Origin: JABCPE02 sp963518955
Lineage (GTDB): Bacteria > Bacteroidota > Bacteroidia > Flavobacteriales > Weeksellaceae
DNA: 64,000 bases
Assembly (NCBI GenBank): GCA_963518955.1
Contig: CAUQKI010000001.1
Span: 288,258-352,257 of the forward strand
Reading direction: 5' to 3'
Shown here: piece after piece, positions 43,669 to 50,638 of the stretch
How the letters are laid out: each line of letters opens with the position of its first letter
Numbering within the stretch: the stretch's first letter is position 1
The notes under the pieces: generated by a model
What the model was told of the DNA's origin: nothing
The model's input: only the letters and a program-made list of their open reading frames with translations
Database searches by the model: none
Made by a program: the position numbers and the translations under genes

Positions 43669-43770
43669 TTAATTTTTGAAGGCAATAAAATCCATCTTGT
43701 TTAAACTAATTGCACTGATACTTTTAGAAAAATTTAGAATAAAATCTATGGTTTTCTTTTTGGGCATAAG

Positions 43771-43800
43771 TACAATTTTAGCAAAATTGTAGTTTTTTTT
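43771..43800 (+). terminator. Orphan terminator-like hairpin
   Basis: A perfect 9-bp stem, TACAATTTT at 43771-43779 and AAAATTGTA at 43783-43791, has a 3-base loop and is followed by G and T8. It lies about 105 bases beyond the GH3 terminator with no ORF between. It could end read-through transcripts or a small RNA starting near 43670-43700; no promoter was identified. Confidence 0.5.
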
Positions 43801-43852
43801 CATAGGTGAGATATTTACTTTTATTTCTCGAACGAAAAAAAACTGTTAATTA

Positions 43853-44440
43853 TTATGATGTTAAAACAATTTTATTTTCTGCAATTATTTTTCTAATGTT
43901 CATCAGGGCGTAGCGCATTCTACCGAGAGTAGTATTGATGCTTGTATTTGTCAGCTCTGCTATCTCTTTGAATGTCAGTTCGTCATAGAAACGCATTTTG
44001 ATGATTTCCTGCTGGTTTTCAGGAAGAAATACGATGATGTTTTTCAAATCCTCATGTATCTGGCTGAGGATCAGCTGTTCCTCAACATTGAAATCAGTTT
44101 CTTTGATGGTGTCAAAAATAGAAAATTCATCATCCATATAGGATGTCTCAGACACGATGATATGTCTAGATTTTGCACGGAAATGATCTATGATAAGATT
44201 GGAGGCTATTCTTTTAGCCCACAGGATGAACTTGTCTTCCTCTGTGTATTTCCCTTCTTTTAGTTTGATGATGATTTTTATAAAAGTATCTTGGAAAAAA
44301 TCATTTGCTAGATCTTCATCTTTCACTTTATAAAAAATGAAAGAAAATAATTCCTGCTGGTGTTTCTGAATTAACTTTTCTAAAGCCTGTTCATCACCTT
44401 TTTGATATTGTGATATGAGGCAACTATCAGATATTTTCAT
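43853..44440 (-). CDS. RNA polymerase ECF-type sigma factor
   Basis: A 195-residue sigma-70 family protein. Region 2 is FSFIFYKVKDEDLANDFFQD with the following FILWAKRIASNLIIDHFRAK; region 4 has ENQQEIIKMRFYDELTFKEI and NTSINTTLGRMRYALMNIRK. An acidic linker (YMDDEFSIFDTIKETDFNVE) joins them. It has no anti-sigma gene beside it, and this type of ECF-like factor is conserved in Flavobacteriia. Its leader carries a 10-bp inverted repeat. The regulon cannot be told. Confidence 0.9.
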   Translation of the reverse strand: MKISDSCLISQYQKGDEQALEKLIQKHQQELFSFIFYKVKDEDLANDFFQDTFIKIIIKLKEGKYTEEDKFILWAKRIASNLIIDHFRAKSRHIIVSETSYMDDEFSIFDTIKETDFNVEEQLILSQIHEDLKNIIVFLPENQQEIIKMRFYDELTFKEIAELTNTSINTTLGRMRYALMNIRKIIAENKIVLTS

Positions 44441-44443
44441 AAC

Positions 44444-44503
44444 TCTACATTTTTTACAGAGAAGACAAATCCTCTCCCATTATATCAATTATTGAAAATG
44501 TAG
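44444..44503. repeat. Inverted repeat in the leader of the ECF sigma gene
   Basis: TCTACATTTT at 44444-44453 and AAAATGTAGA at 44495-44504 form a perfect 10-bp inverted repeat with a 41-base spacer, immediately 5' of the sigma ATG. It could be an operator pair or a leader hairpin; no function is shown. Confidence 0.4.
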
Positions 44504-44593
44504 AATTTTACCTCATGTATTTTAGAATTTTGAATAAACTATATTACAAAGTAAATAAAAATACACTAGAAAAGCAAATTTTTTACTAGAAAA

Positions 44594-45115
44594 TTATCCT
44601 TTAGATTTGCTGTTTGAGTTCTTGAAAGGCTCTGTTGGGATATTAAAAGTAACTCCTAAACGAAATCCCTTTAATTCTTTTCCATGAAGTGTTTGGTTCG
44701 GATAAGAAAAAGCATATCCGCCAGTAATATCAAATAAACCGAGTAAACTTATCCCCAAATAAGGCGCAAAATACTTAGTAGTAGCCTCCACACCAGCCAT
44801 GTAGTAATAGGCATGAGCGACATAGACCTCTTTTCTAGGATTGAATAAAATATCTCCTTGGACTTTTGGCATTATCGCAAATTTACCATTTGTCGCTCCC
44901 ATCAGAGCAGATGCTCCGACACGAAATGCTACATTATCAGTGTCCTTTTGGGCAATGAATAGTTTCCCGCCTATTTCTCCAAAACTTTGATTTTGGTAAG
45001 CGTATCCCGCACTAATCATCGTATATGAAGTGTTCTGAGCATGGGCAAGCGAGGAGCTGAATAAAAAAGCAAGGAATAAACTCCATTTGCTTTTTTTTAA
45101 TTTAGTAGCTTTCAT
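44594..45115 (-). CDS. Putative outer-membrane or secreted protein
   Basis: A 173-residue protein with a basic N-terminus and a signal peptide ending SSLAHAQ near residue 27. The mature part has repeated short amphipathic strands (YTMISAGYAYQNQSFGEIGG, VAFRVGASALMG, YLGISLLGLFDITGGYAF) as in a small outer-membrane barrel. No family assigned. The start overlaps the panB stop region by 14 bases, so it is probably read from the panB transcript. The C-terminus is Ser/Lys-rich. Confidence 0.65.
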   Translation of the reverse strand: MKATKLKKSKWSLFLAFLFSSSLAHAQNTSYTMISAGYAYQNQSFGEIGGKLFIAQKDTDNVAFRVGASALMGATNGKFAIMPKVQGDILFNPRKEVYVAHAYYYMAGVEATTKYFAPYLGISLLGLFDITGGYAFSYPNQTLHGKELKGFRLGVTFNIPTEPFKNSNSKSKG

Positions 45116-45917
45116 TTTCGTTAGGGAAGTTTTGTTCTTTTACATCTTTTACAAATTGTTCCACAGCTGAGGTGATTTCAGAATAAAGGTCAAGATATTT
45201 TCTTAAAAATTTAGGTTTGAAACCTTCATTCATTCCCACCATATCTTGATAAACCAATACCTGCCCATCGCAGTGAACACCCGCTCCGATACCGATAGTA
45301 GGAATGGAAATGCTTTCTGTAACTTGTTTTGCTAACTGGCTAGGGATTTTCTCTAAAACTAAAGAAAAACAACCTAAACTCTCTAATAATTTAGCATCTT
45401 CGATGAGTTTTTGGGCTTCGGCATCTTCTTTAGCTCTGAGTTTGTAACTTCCGAACTGATTGATACTCTGTGGAGTAAGCCCAAGATGACCCATCACAGG
45501 AATCCCAGCATTCACGATTTTTTTGATAGAGTCAGCTACCTCGCTTCCACCTTCTAGTTTGATGGCGCTCGCTCCAGTTTCTTTCATGATTCGGATCGCG
45601 GAATCTAAGGCTTTGTCTGGATTACATTGGTAAGAACCAAATGGTAAATCCACAACCACCAAAGCTCTTTTTATTCCTCTCACTACACTCTGTGCATGAT
45701 AAATCATGTGGTCAAGGGTAATAGGCAGGGTGGTCTCATATCCAGCCATTACATTGGCAGCAGAATCTCCCACCAAAATAGTATCTATCCCACCAGCATC
45801 CAGCATTCTGGCAGTGGTAAAATCATAAGCTGTGAGCATGGATATTTTCTCGCCATCCTGTTTCATTTTTCGGATGGTTTCTGTGGTTATTTTTTTTATT
45901 TCAGAATGTACAGACAT
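45102..45917 (-). CDS. panB: 3-methyl-2-oxobutanoate hydroxymethyltransferase PanB
   Basis: A 271-residue enzyme making ketopantoate from 3-methyl-2-oxobutanoate with 5,10-methylenetetrahydrofolate, the first step of pantothenate biosynthesis. Motifs: MLTAYDFTTARMLDAGGID, ILVGDSAANVMAGYETTLPI with metal-binding Asp, VDLPFGSYQ, and IKLEGG; the catalytic Glu lies in SLVLEKIP. The frame continues 9 codons upstream to 45944, but that extension overlaps the -7 element (45942-45949). The ATG at 45917 gives the usual start. Confidence 0.94.
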   Translation of the reverse strand: MSVHSEIKKITTETIRKMKQDGEKISMLTAYDFTTARMLDAGGIDTILVGDSAANVMAGYETTLPITLDHMIYHAQSVVRGIKRALVVVDLPFGSYQCNPDKALDSAIRIMKETGASAIKLEGGSEVADSIKKIVNAGIPVMGHLGLTPQSINQFGSYKLRAKEDAEAQKLIEDAKLLESLGCFSLVLEKIPSQLAKQVTESISIPTIGIGAGVHCDGQVLVYQDMVGMNEGFKPKFLRKYLDLYSEITSAVEQFVKDVKEQNFPNENESY

Positions 45918-45941
45918 AGTTTTTATTTTTAATATGAAAGA

Positions 45942-45949
45942 CAAAAATA
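45942..45949 (-). promoter_or_regulatory. Putative -7 element of panB
   Basis: TATTTTTG on the minus strand, 24 bases before the ATG at 45917. Confidence 0.55.
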
Positions 45950-45952
45950 CAT

Positions 45953-45978
45953 AAAAAAATAGGCTTTTGCCTATTTTA
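45953..45978 (-). terminator. Rho-independent terminator of the Crp-family gene
   Basis: AAAATAGGC at 45956-45964, a TTTT loop and GCCTATTTT at 45969-45977; the A-run at 45953-45959 is the U-tract on the minus strand. It lies 9 bases past the stop of the regulator gene. Confidence 0.75.
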
Positions 45979-45986
45979 TGAAAATT

Positions 45987-46703
45987 TTAATTGTAATCTA
46001 CATGACCTAGTTTTCTCAATCTATTATGGTCTAGTATTTTTATATTTCTTCCCTCCACCTCTATCAGCTGACCAGTTTTAAACTCAGAGATAAGTCTGAT
46101 GGCACTTTCTGTGGCGGTTCCTATCAGGTTAGATATTTCTTCTCTTGTCAAAGAAATTTTTATAAAACCTTCAGGATCAGTTCCTAGTTTAAGTTCTAAT
46201 AAAAGAAGTATCTCTGCCAGTCTTTCTCTTACTGTTTTCTGTGCAAGGAGTGTGATCGTATTAGAATACTCTCCTAGTTCACAAGAAATTTTCTGAAGCA
46301 TGGCATAAGACAACTTTGGATTAGACATAAGTAGCTTATGAAAAATTTCTCCAGAAACGAAAGTTACCTGCACAGGAGACATCGCTTCTGCTGAAGCACC
46401 AAATTCCTCTTCTGAAAGCAATGAACGATAACCGATGAGGTCACCTTCCTTCGCGAAGCGTAGAATCTGCTGTTTTTTATTAAACCCCATTTTATAGATC
46501 TTTATCGCGCCTTTTTGTATGAAAAAAACGCCTTTTGGCATCTCACCTTCAGCGAAAACTAACTTGCCTTTTGGAATAGAGATAACTTTCTTTTCATCTA
46601 AATATCTCTGGAAATCTTCCTCTGAAAGACATTCCTCAAAAGACTTTTCACAGAAAATATTCTGAAAATTATGTTCTATTTCAATGTGATGTTCTATCAG
46701 CAT
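45987..46703 (-). CDS. Crp/Fnr family transcriptional regulator
   Basis: A 238-residue regulator. The N-terminal cyclic-nucleotide-binding-type beta roll (about 35-150) has KLVFAEGEMPKGVFFIQKGA and LIGYRSLLSEEEFGASAEAM, and the C-terminal winged helix has SLTREEISNLIGTATESAIR. No Fnr-type Cys cluster is visible, so it is unlikely to bind an iron-sulfur cluster; the ligand is unknown. Its -7 element is covered by a short palindrome, suggesting self-control. The start at 46703 is preceded by a promoter by 20 bases. Confidence 0.88.
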   Translation of the reverse strand: MLIEHHIEIEHNFQNIFCEKSFEECLSEEDFQRYLDEKKVISIPKGKLVFAEGEMPKGVFFIQKGAIKIYKMGFNKKQQILRFAKEGDLIGYRSLLSEEEFGASAEAMSPVQVTFVSGEIFHKLLMSNPKLSYAMLQKISCELGEYSNTITLLAQKTVRERLAEILLLLELKLGTDPEGFIKISLTREEISNLIGTATESAIRLISEFKTGQLIEVEGRNIKILDHNRLRKLGHVDYN

Positions 46704-46712
46704 AATTATATG

Positions 46713-46731
46713 ATATTTGTCAGCAAATATA
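46713..46731 (-). promoter_or_regulatory. -7 element and overlapping palindrome of the Crp-family gene
   Basis: TATATTTG on the minus strand (46731-46724) fits TAnnTTTG. ATATTTG (46713-46719) and CAAATAT (46724-46730) form a 7-bp inverted repeat with a 4-base spacer over the -7 element and likely start site, an operator-like position. Confidence 0.5.
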
Positions 46732-46841
46732 ACAATTTTTTTTAAACAGCTAAATTTATTTAATTATAGTTTAAAAAAGACCTCCCTAGTAACAAATAAA
46801 TAGCTTAAATAAAGGAAATTTGTTTAATTGAAATTTAAAAA

Positions 46842-47975
46842 TTACAATCTTTGCTTCAGCTGAGGTATGATTTGATCTTTCCATTCATAAAAATCTCCAG
46901 CAAGAATATGCTCTCTAGCGGTTCTTACCAAATCTAAATAAAATGCTAAGTTGTGAATAGAAGCGATCTGTTTCGCTAAATATTCTTTCGCTGCGAAAAG
47001 GTGCCTTACATAGGCCTTGCTATATTCTCTATCCACGAAACTTGTCCCAAATTCATCCAGCGGCGAAAAATCATCTTTCCATTTTTGGTTTTTCATGTTC
47101 ATCACACCGTTCCAAGTGAAAAGCATGGCGTTTCTGGCGTTTCGTGTCGGCATTACACAGTCCATCATATCAATTCCCAGCCCGATACTTTCCAGAATAT
47201 TCCAAGGCGTCCCAACGCCCATTAGATATCGTGGTTTTTCTTTTGGGAGAATGTCTGTAACGATGTCTGTGATTTCGTACATTATTTCCTCAGGTTCTCC
47301 TACAGAAAGCCCGCCGATGGCATTTCCTGCGGCTCCTGCCTCTGAGATAACCTCTGCGGAGATTTTTCTAAGGTCGTGATAAACAGAACCTTGGACAATC
47401 GGGAATAAATTCTGCTGATGTCCATAGAGTTCTTTATTTGTTGATGTCCAGTCAATACATCTTTTCAGCCAGCGGTGAGTAAGCTCCATGGATTCTTTGG
47501 CTTGGTTGTATTCACATGGGTAAGGAGTACATTCATCAAAAGCCATGAAAATATCTGCTCCTATTTGTCGCTGGATTTCCATTGATTTTTCAGGAGAGAT
47601 AAAATGATAGCTTCCGTCTATATGAGATTTGAATTTTACTCCTTCTTCGGTCATTTTTCTGCTTGCAGCCAAAGAAAATACCTGATAGCCGCCACTATCG
47701 GTAAGAATAGGTCTGTCCCAGTTCATGAACTGATGAAGTCCGCCTGCTTTCTGCATAATCTCCATTCCTGGGCGGAGATACAGATGGTAGGTGTTTCCTA
47801 AGATGATTTGTGCTTTTATGTCTTCTTTCAGCTCGTGCTGATGAACGGTTTTTACACTTGCCACAGTTCCCACAGGCATAAAAATAGGAGTTTGTATTTC
47901 TCCGTGGTCTGTGGTCATTTTCCCTGCGCGGGCTTTTCCAGTGGTAGTTTTTTCAACTTCAAAAAAATTCTTCAT
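46842..47975 (-). CDS. tgt: Queuine tRNA-ribosyltransferase
   Basis: A 377-residue enzyme exchanging guanine 34 for a queuosine precursor in tRNA. Active-site blocks: RPILTDSGGYQVFSLA with the catalytic region, FMAFDECTPYP, IGGLSVGEPEEIMYEI and CVMPTRNARNAMLF. Bacterial Tgt normally binds zinc with three Cys and a His near the C-terminus; here the Cys block is replaced by SPLDEFGTSFVDREYSKAY, without Cys, while the His of SIHNLAFYLDLVR remains. The same change is known to me as common in Bacteroidota. The gene follows DUF4296 by 11 bases. Confidence 0.93.
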   Translation of the reverse strand: MKNFFEVEKTTTGKARAGKMTTDHGEIQTPIFMPVGTVASVKTVHQHELKEDIKAQIILGNTYHLYLRPGMEIMQKAGGLHQFMNWDRPILTDSGGYQVFSLAASRKMTEEGVKFKSHIDGSYHFISPEKSMEIQRQIGADIFMAFDECTPYPCEYNQAKESMELTHRWLKRCIDWTSTNKELYGHQQNLFPIVQGSVYHDLRKISAEVISEAGAAGNAIGGLSVGEPEEIMYEITDIVTDILPKEKPRYLMGVGTPWNILESIGLGIDMMDCVMPTRNARNAMLFTWNGVMNMKNQKWKDDFSPLDEFGTSFVDREYSKAYVRHLFAAKEYLAKQIASIHNLAFYLDLVRTAREHILAGDFYEWKDQIIPQLKQRL

Positions 47976-47986
47976 AGAGGAATATT

Positions 47987-48346
47987 TTATTGTTTAGGAT
48001 TGTCTTCGAATTTATTTTTCTTTAAATATTCTTTCATTTTTGGGTCTTTCTCCAAAATTATTTTTTTAGCATTGTCGTATATTTCATTCAGACTTTTGGA
48101 GTCGTTGACATAATAATTATAACTATCCTTAAAATCATGAGCCGAAATATGATGCTTTTTCAAAACAAAAAGATTGGCATCTTCCAAGTTCATTTTGGGC
48201 TGAATCACATAGGCCTGCTCATAGATGGCAAAATCTGCTATAACTTCTGATAGTTTTTCCTTACTGATGAGGTTTTTGGGTTTTTCGGCAGAATTATTAC
48301 AAGAAAATAACGCCAGAAAAAGAACCATTACAAAGATTTTTTTCAT
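47987..48346 (-). CDS. DUF4296 lipoprotein
   Basis: A 119-residue lipoprotein (lipobox LALFSC, Cys16). The mature part is helical: LISKEKLSEVIADFAIYEQA, then MNLEDANLFVLKKHHISAHD and FKDSYNYYVNDSKSLNEIYD, the DUF4296 pattern of Bacteroidota. The function is not known. It sits between the glycosyltransferase gene (2 bases upstream) and tgt (11 bases downstream), a gene order seen in other Flavobacteriia. Confidence 0.85.
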   Translation of the reverse strand: MKKIFVMVLFLALFSCNNSAEKPKNLISKEKLSEVIADFAIYEQAYVIQPKMNLEDANLFVLKKHHISAHDFKDSYNYYVNDSKSLNEIYDNAKKIILEKDPKMKEYLKKNKFEDNPKQ

Positions 48347-48348
48347 AG

Positions 48349-49065
48349 TTATAAAGTTCCGAATAATGATTTTAATTTTAATTTAATAACACCAAAAATG
48401 GCTTCGGTGATGATGCCGCCGTTCATCTTGGATTCTCCCTGCGTTCTGTCTGTAAAGATGATAGGGATTTCTACTAATTTTAGTCCTTTTTTGAATGCGC
48501 GATATTTCATCTCAACCTGAAATCCATAGCCTTTTAGTCTAATTTTGTCTAAACCAATGTTTTCCAGCGCTTTTCTCGAAAAACAAACAAAACCAGCCGT
48601 GGTGTCATGAATAGGAATTCCTAAAATAAATCTCACATATTTCGATGCGAAATAAGACAACAGCACCCTGCTCATGGGCCAGTTGACCACATTCACGCCC
48701 TTGCAGTATCTGGAACCGATGGACATATCGGCATTTTGGCAGGCTTCCAATAATTTTGGTAAGTCATTGGGATTGTGTGAGAAATCTGCATCCATCTCAA
48801 AAATATAATCATAATTATGACGAAGTGCCCAGCCAAAGCCGTGCAGATAAGCCTTTCCTAAACCATTTTTAGTTTTTCTAACGCTCAAATGGAGATGTGC
48901 AGGAAACTCATTTTGAAGGTTTTTTACAATCTCCGCAGTGCCGTCAGGAGAGGAATCATCCACGACTAAAATATGAAAATCTTGTCCCAAAGCAAATATA
49001 GCCGAAATAATATCTCGGATATTTTCTTTTTCGTTGTAAGTAGGGATAATAACTAATTTTTTCAT
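48349..49065 (-). CDS. Polyprenol-phosphate mannosyltransferase-like GT2 enzyme
   Basis: A 238-residue family-2 glycosyltransferase without membrane anchors. It matches the dolichol-phosphate mannose synthase (DPM1) type: VIIPTYNEKENIRDIISAIF, LVVDDSSPDGTAEIV, FEMDADFSHNPNDLPKLLEA with the catalytic DXD-like region, and IPIHDTTAGFVCFSR. It would transfer a sugar from a nucleotide sugar to a polyprenyl phosphate at the cytosolic membrane face; mannose is inferred. First gene of the GT-DUF4296-tgt operon. Confidence 0.88.
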   Translation of the reverse strand: MKKLVIIPTYNEKENIRDIISAIFALGQDFHILVVDDSSPDGTAEIVKNLQNEFPAHLHLSVRKTKNGLGKAYLHGFGWALRHNYDYIFEMDADFSHNPNDLPKLLEACQNADMSIGSRYCKGVNVVNWPMSRVLLSYFASKYVRFILGIPIHDTTAGFVCFSRKALENIGLDKIRLKGYGFQVEMKYRAFKKGLKLVEIPIIFTDRTQGESKMNGGIITEAIFGVIKLKLKSLFGTL

Positions 49066-49078
49066 TCAGAATAAGGTG

Positions 49079-49086
49079 CAAATATA
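49079..49086 (-). promoter_or_regulatory. Putative -7 element of the glycosyltransferase-tgt operon
   Basis: TATATTTG on the minus strand, 13 bases before the ATG at 49065; divergent from the DUF4271 promoter. Confidence 0.5.
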
Positions 49087-49127
49087 ATCTTTTTTAAATC
49101 TTCAGGTTTAAAAATAATATAAAACCT

Positions 49128-49135
49128 TATTTTTG
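49128..49135 (+). promoter_or_regulatory. Putative -7 element of the DUF4271-hemD pair
   Basis: TATTTTTG, 17 bases before the GTG start at 49153. Confidence 0.45.
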
Positions 49136-49152
49136 TTGAAAATTTTTTTTGA

Positions 49153-49794
49153 GTGGTTAGAATCGTTGAAAACCATGATTGGGTTATTTTTACCCTTCTT
49201 GGACTAGGAGTAGTATATTTGATTTTGTTTAACTGGGTACAGAAAGAGGTTTCCTTCAGGGAATATCTTTTGCAGTCTTATGGAGAGGCTCAGAACAATC
49301 TGCTCAGCTGGATATTTGTCAGTTGTGTGTTTATTGTCAGCCAAGCTCTTTTGTTGGCTCAGTATATTCCTATTGTTCCTCGTTATGTATCGGATAATGA
49401 TATTTCGGGCTGGGTTCCGAATAAGATAGGATTTATGATAATAATCCTAAGTGCTTATTATTTACTAAAAGCACTCATTACCTTATTGTTTTATAGAGCG
49501 GTTACAAGACCTAAAAAATGGCTGATTTTGGGATTCATTGCCCAGCGGTTTTATTTTGTGGAATCACTTATAATAATGTTGGCTGTAATTGTCCATTACT
49601 ATTTAGGAGTTGATAAGCAGCAGGCTTACCTTATATATGTAATTACAGGATTGATCTTTTTTGTCGTAAAAAATACATGTTATTTTCTCCATAAAGAAAA
49701 GCCTTTGCCAGAGGAGTGGTATTATAAAATTTTGTATATTTGCACGCTCCAAATTTTGCCTATGCTGGCGGTTTGGAAGTTTGTATTTTTATGA
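49153..49794 (+). CDS. DUF4271 family membrane protein
   Basis: A 213-residue integral membrane protein with about six segments. The patterns VQKEVSFREYLLQSYGEAQN and YYLLKALITLLFYRAVT are typical of the DUF4271 family, which lies upstream of hemD in Flavobacteriia, as here (14-base gap). The start codon is GTG at 49153; the first hydrophobic segment follows closely, so no other start looks better. Function unknown. Confidence 0.85.
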   Translation: MVRIVENHDWVIFTLLGLGVVYLILFNWVQKEVSFREYLLQSYGEAQNNLLSWIFVSCVFIVSQALLLAQYIPIVPRYVSDNDISGWVPNKIGFMIIILSAYYLLKALITLLFYRAVTRPKKWLILGFIAQRFYFVESLIIMLAVIVHYYLGVDKQQAYLIYVITGLIFFVVKNTCYFLHKEKPLPEEWYYKILYICTLQILPMLAVWKFVFL

Positions 49795-49808
49795 ACCTAT
49801 AAGGATAA

Positions 49809-50552
49809 ATGATGAAAGTAAGGTCAATATTGGTATCACAACCAGCACCAAGTGCAGAATCTTCTCCATATTTGGAGCTTTTAAAAAGGGAAAAAATAAA
49901 GGTAGATTTCCGTTCTTTTATACAAGTGGCGGGAGTAGATGCAAGGGAGTTCAGACAGCAAAAAATAGATATTTCACAGTATACAGGGATAATATTCACG
50001 AGTAGAGGAGCTATAGACCACTATTTCAGATTGGCAGAAGAGCTTCGTTTCCAAGTGCCGGACAGCATGAGATACATCTGCCAGTCCGAAGCTGTTGCGT
50101 ACTATTTGCAAAAACATATTGTTTACAGAAAGAGAAAGATAAGTTTTGGAGAGAAAACAGTGGTGGATATGCTGCCTTTGTTCAAAAAATTTCCAGATGA
50201 AAAATACCTCCTGCCATGTTCTGATGTGATGGGAGATGATATCCCTAAGGTTTTGGACAGTTCTGGAATAGACTGGACGAAAGCGGTGATGTACAAAACA
50301 GTAAGCAGTGATCTGTCTGATGTCAAACTTAAGGATTATGACATGCTGGTGTTTTTCAGTCCGCAAGGAATAAAATCTTTATTCAAAAATTTTGAAGATT
50401 TTAAACAAGGAGATAAAAAAATAGGCGTTTTTGGTGAGGGAACCAGACAGGCTGCGGAAGAAGCAGGATTGCGTGTGGATGTAATGGCGCCTACAAAGGA
50501 AACTCCCTCTATGGCTATGGCAATAGAAAAATATATTGCAAATAGTAAATAA
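49809..50552 (+). CDS. hemD: Uroporphyrinogen-III synthase
   Basis: A 247-residue HemD protein that closes hydroxymethylbilane to uroporphyrinogen III in haem biosynthesis. The family is weakly conserved, but the flavobacterial form is clear: SILVSQPAPSAESSPYLELL, GIIFTSRGAIDHYFRLAEEL, YLLPCSDVMGDDIP and a second domain with LVFFSPQGIKSLFKNF. Two adjacent ATG codons (49809, 49812) are possible starts; the second may be used. A terminator follows 39 bases after the stop. Confidence 0.88.
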   Translation: MMKVRSILVSQPAPSAESSPYLELLKREKIKVDFRSFIQVAGVDAREFRQQKIDISQYTGIIFTSRGAIDHYFRLAEELRFQVPDSMRYICQSEAVAYYLQKHIVYRKRKISFGEKTVVDMLPLFKKFPDEKYLLPCSDVMGDDIPKVLDSSGIDWTKAVMYKTVSSDLSDVKLKDYDMLVFFSPQGIKSLFKNFEDFKQGDKKIGVFGEGTRQAAEEAGLRVDVMAPTKETPSMAMAIEKYIANSK

Positions 50553-50590
50553 AATTAATTTTTCATTGTTTTAAAATATAATTAGTTACT

Positions 50591-50625
50591 AACATCTCTC
50601 TTGGGTTAAGGGAGGTGTTATTTTT
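50591..50625 (+). terminator. Rho-independent terminator of hemD
   Basis: AACATCTCTCTT at 50591-50602 pairs with AAGGGAGGTGTT at 50608-50619 (two G-T pairs), with a 5-base loop and ATTTTT after it. Confidence 0.8.
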
Positions 50626-50638
50626 AAAAAATACCAAA

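Noticed and set aside
50615..50638. GTG start with a GGAGG-like stretch for the S9 peptidase
   Set aside because: The GGGAGG is the 3' arm of the hemD terminator, and Bacteroidota rarely use such ribosome-binding sites; the ATG at 50639 is better.
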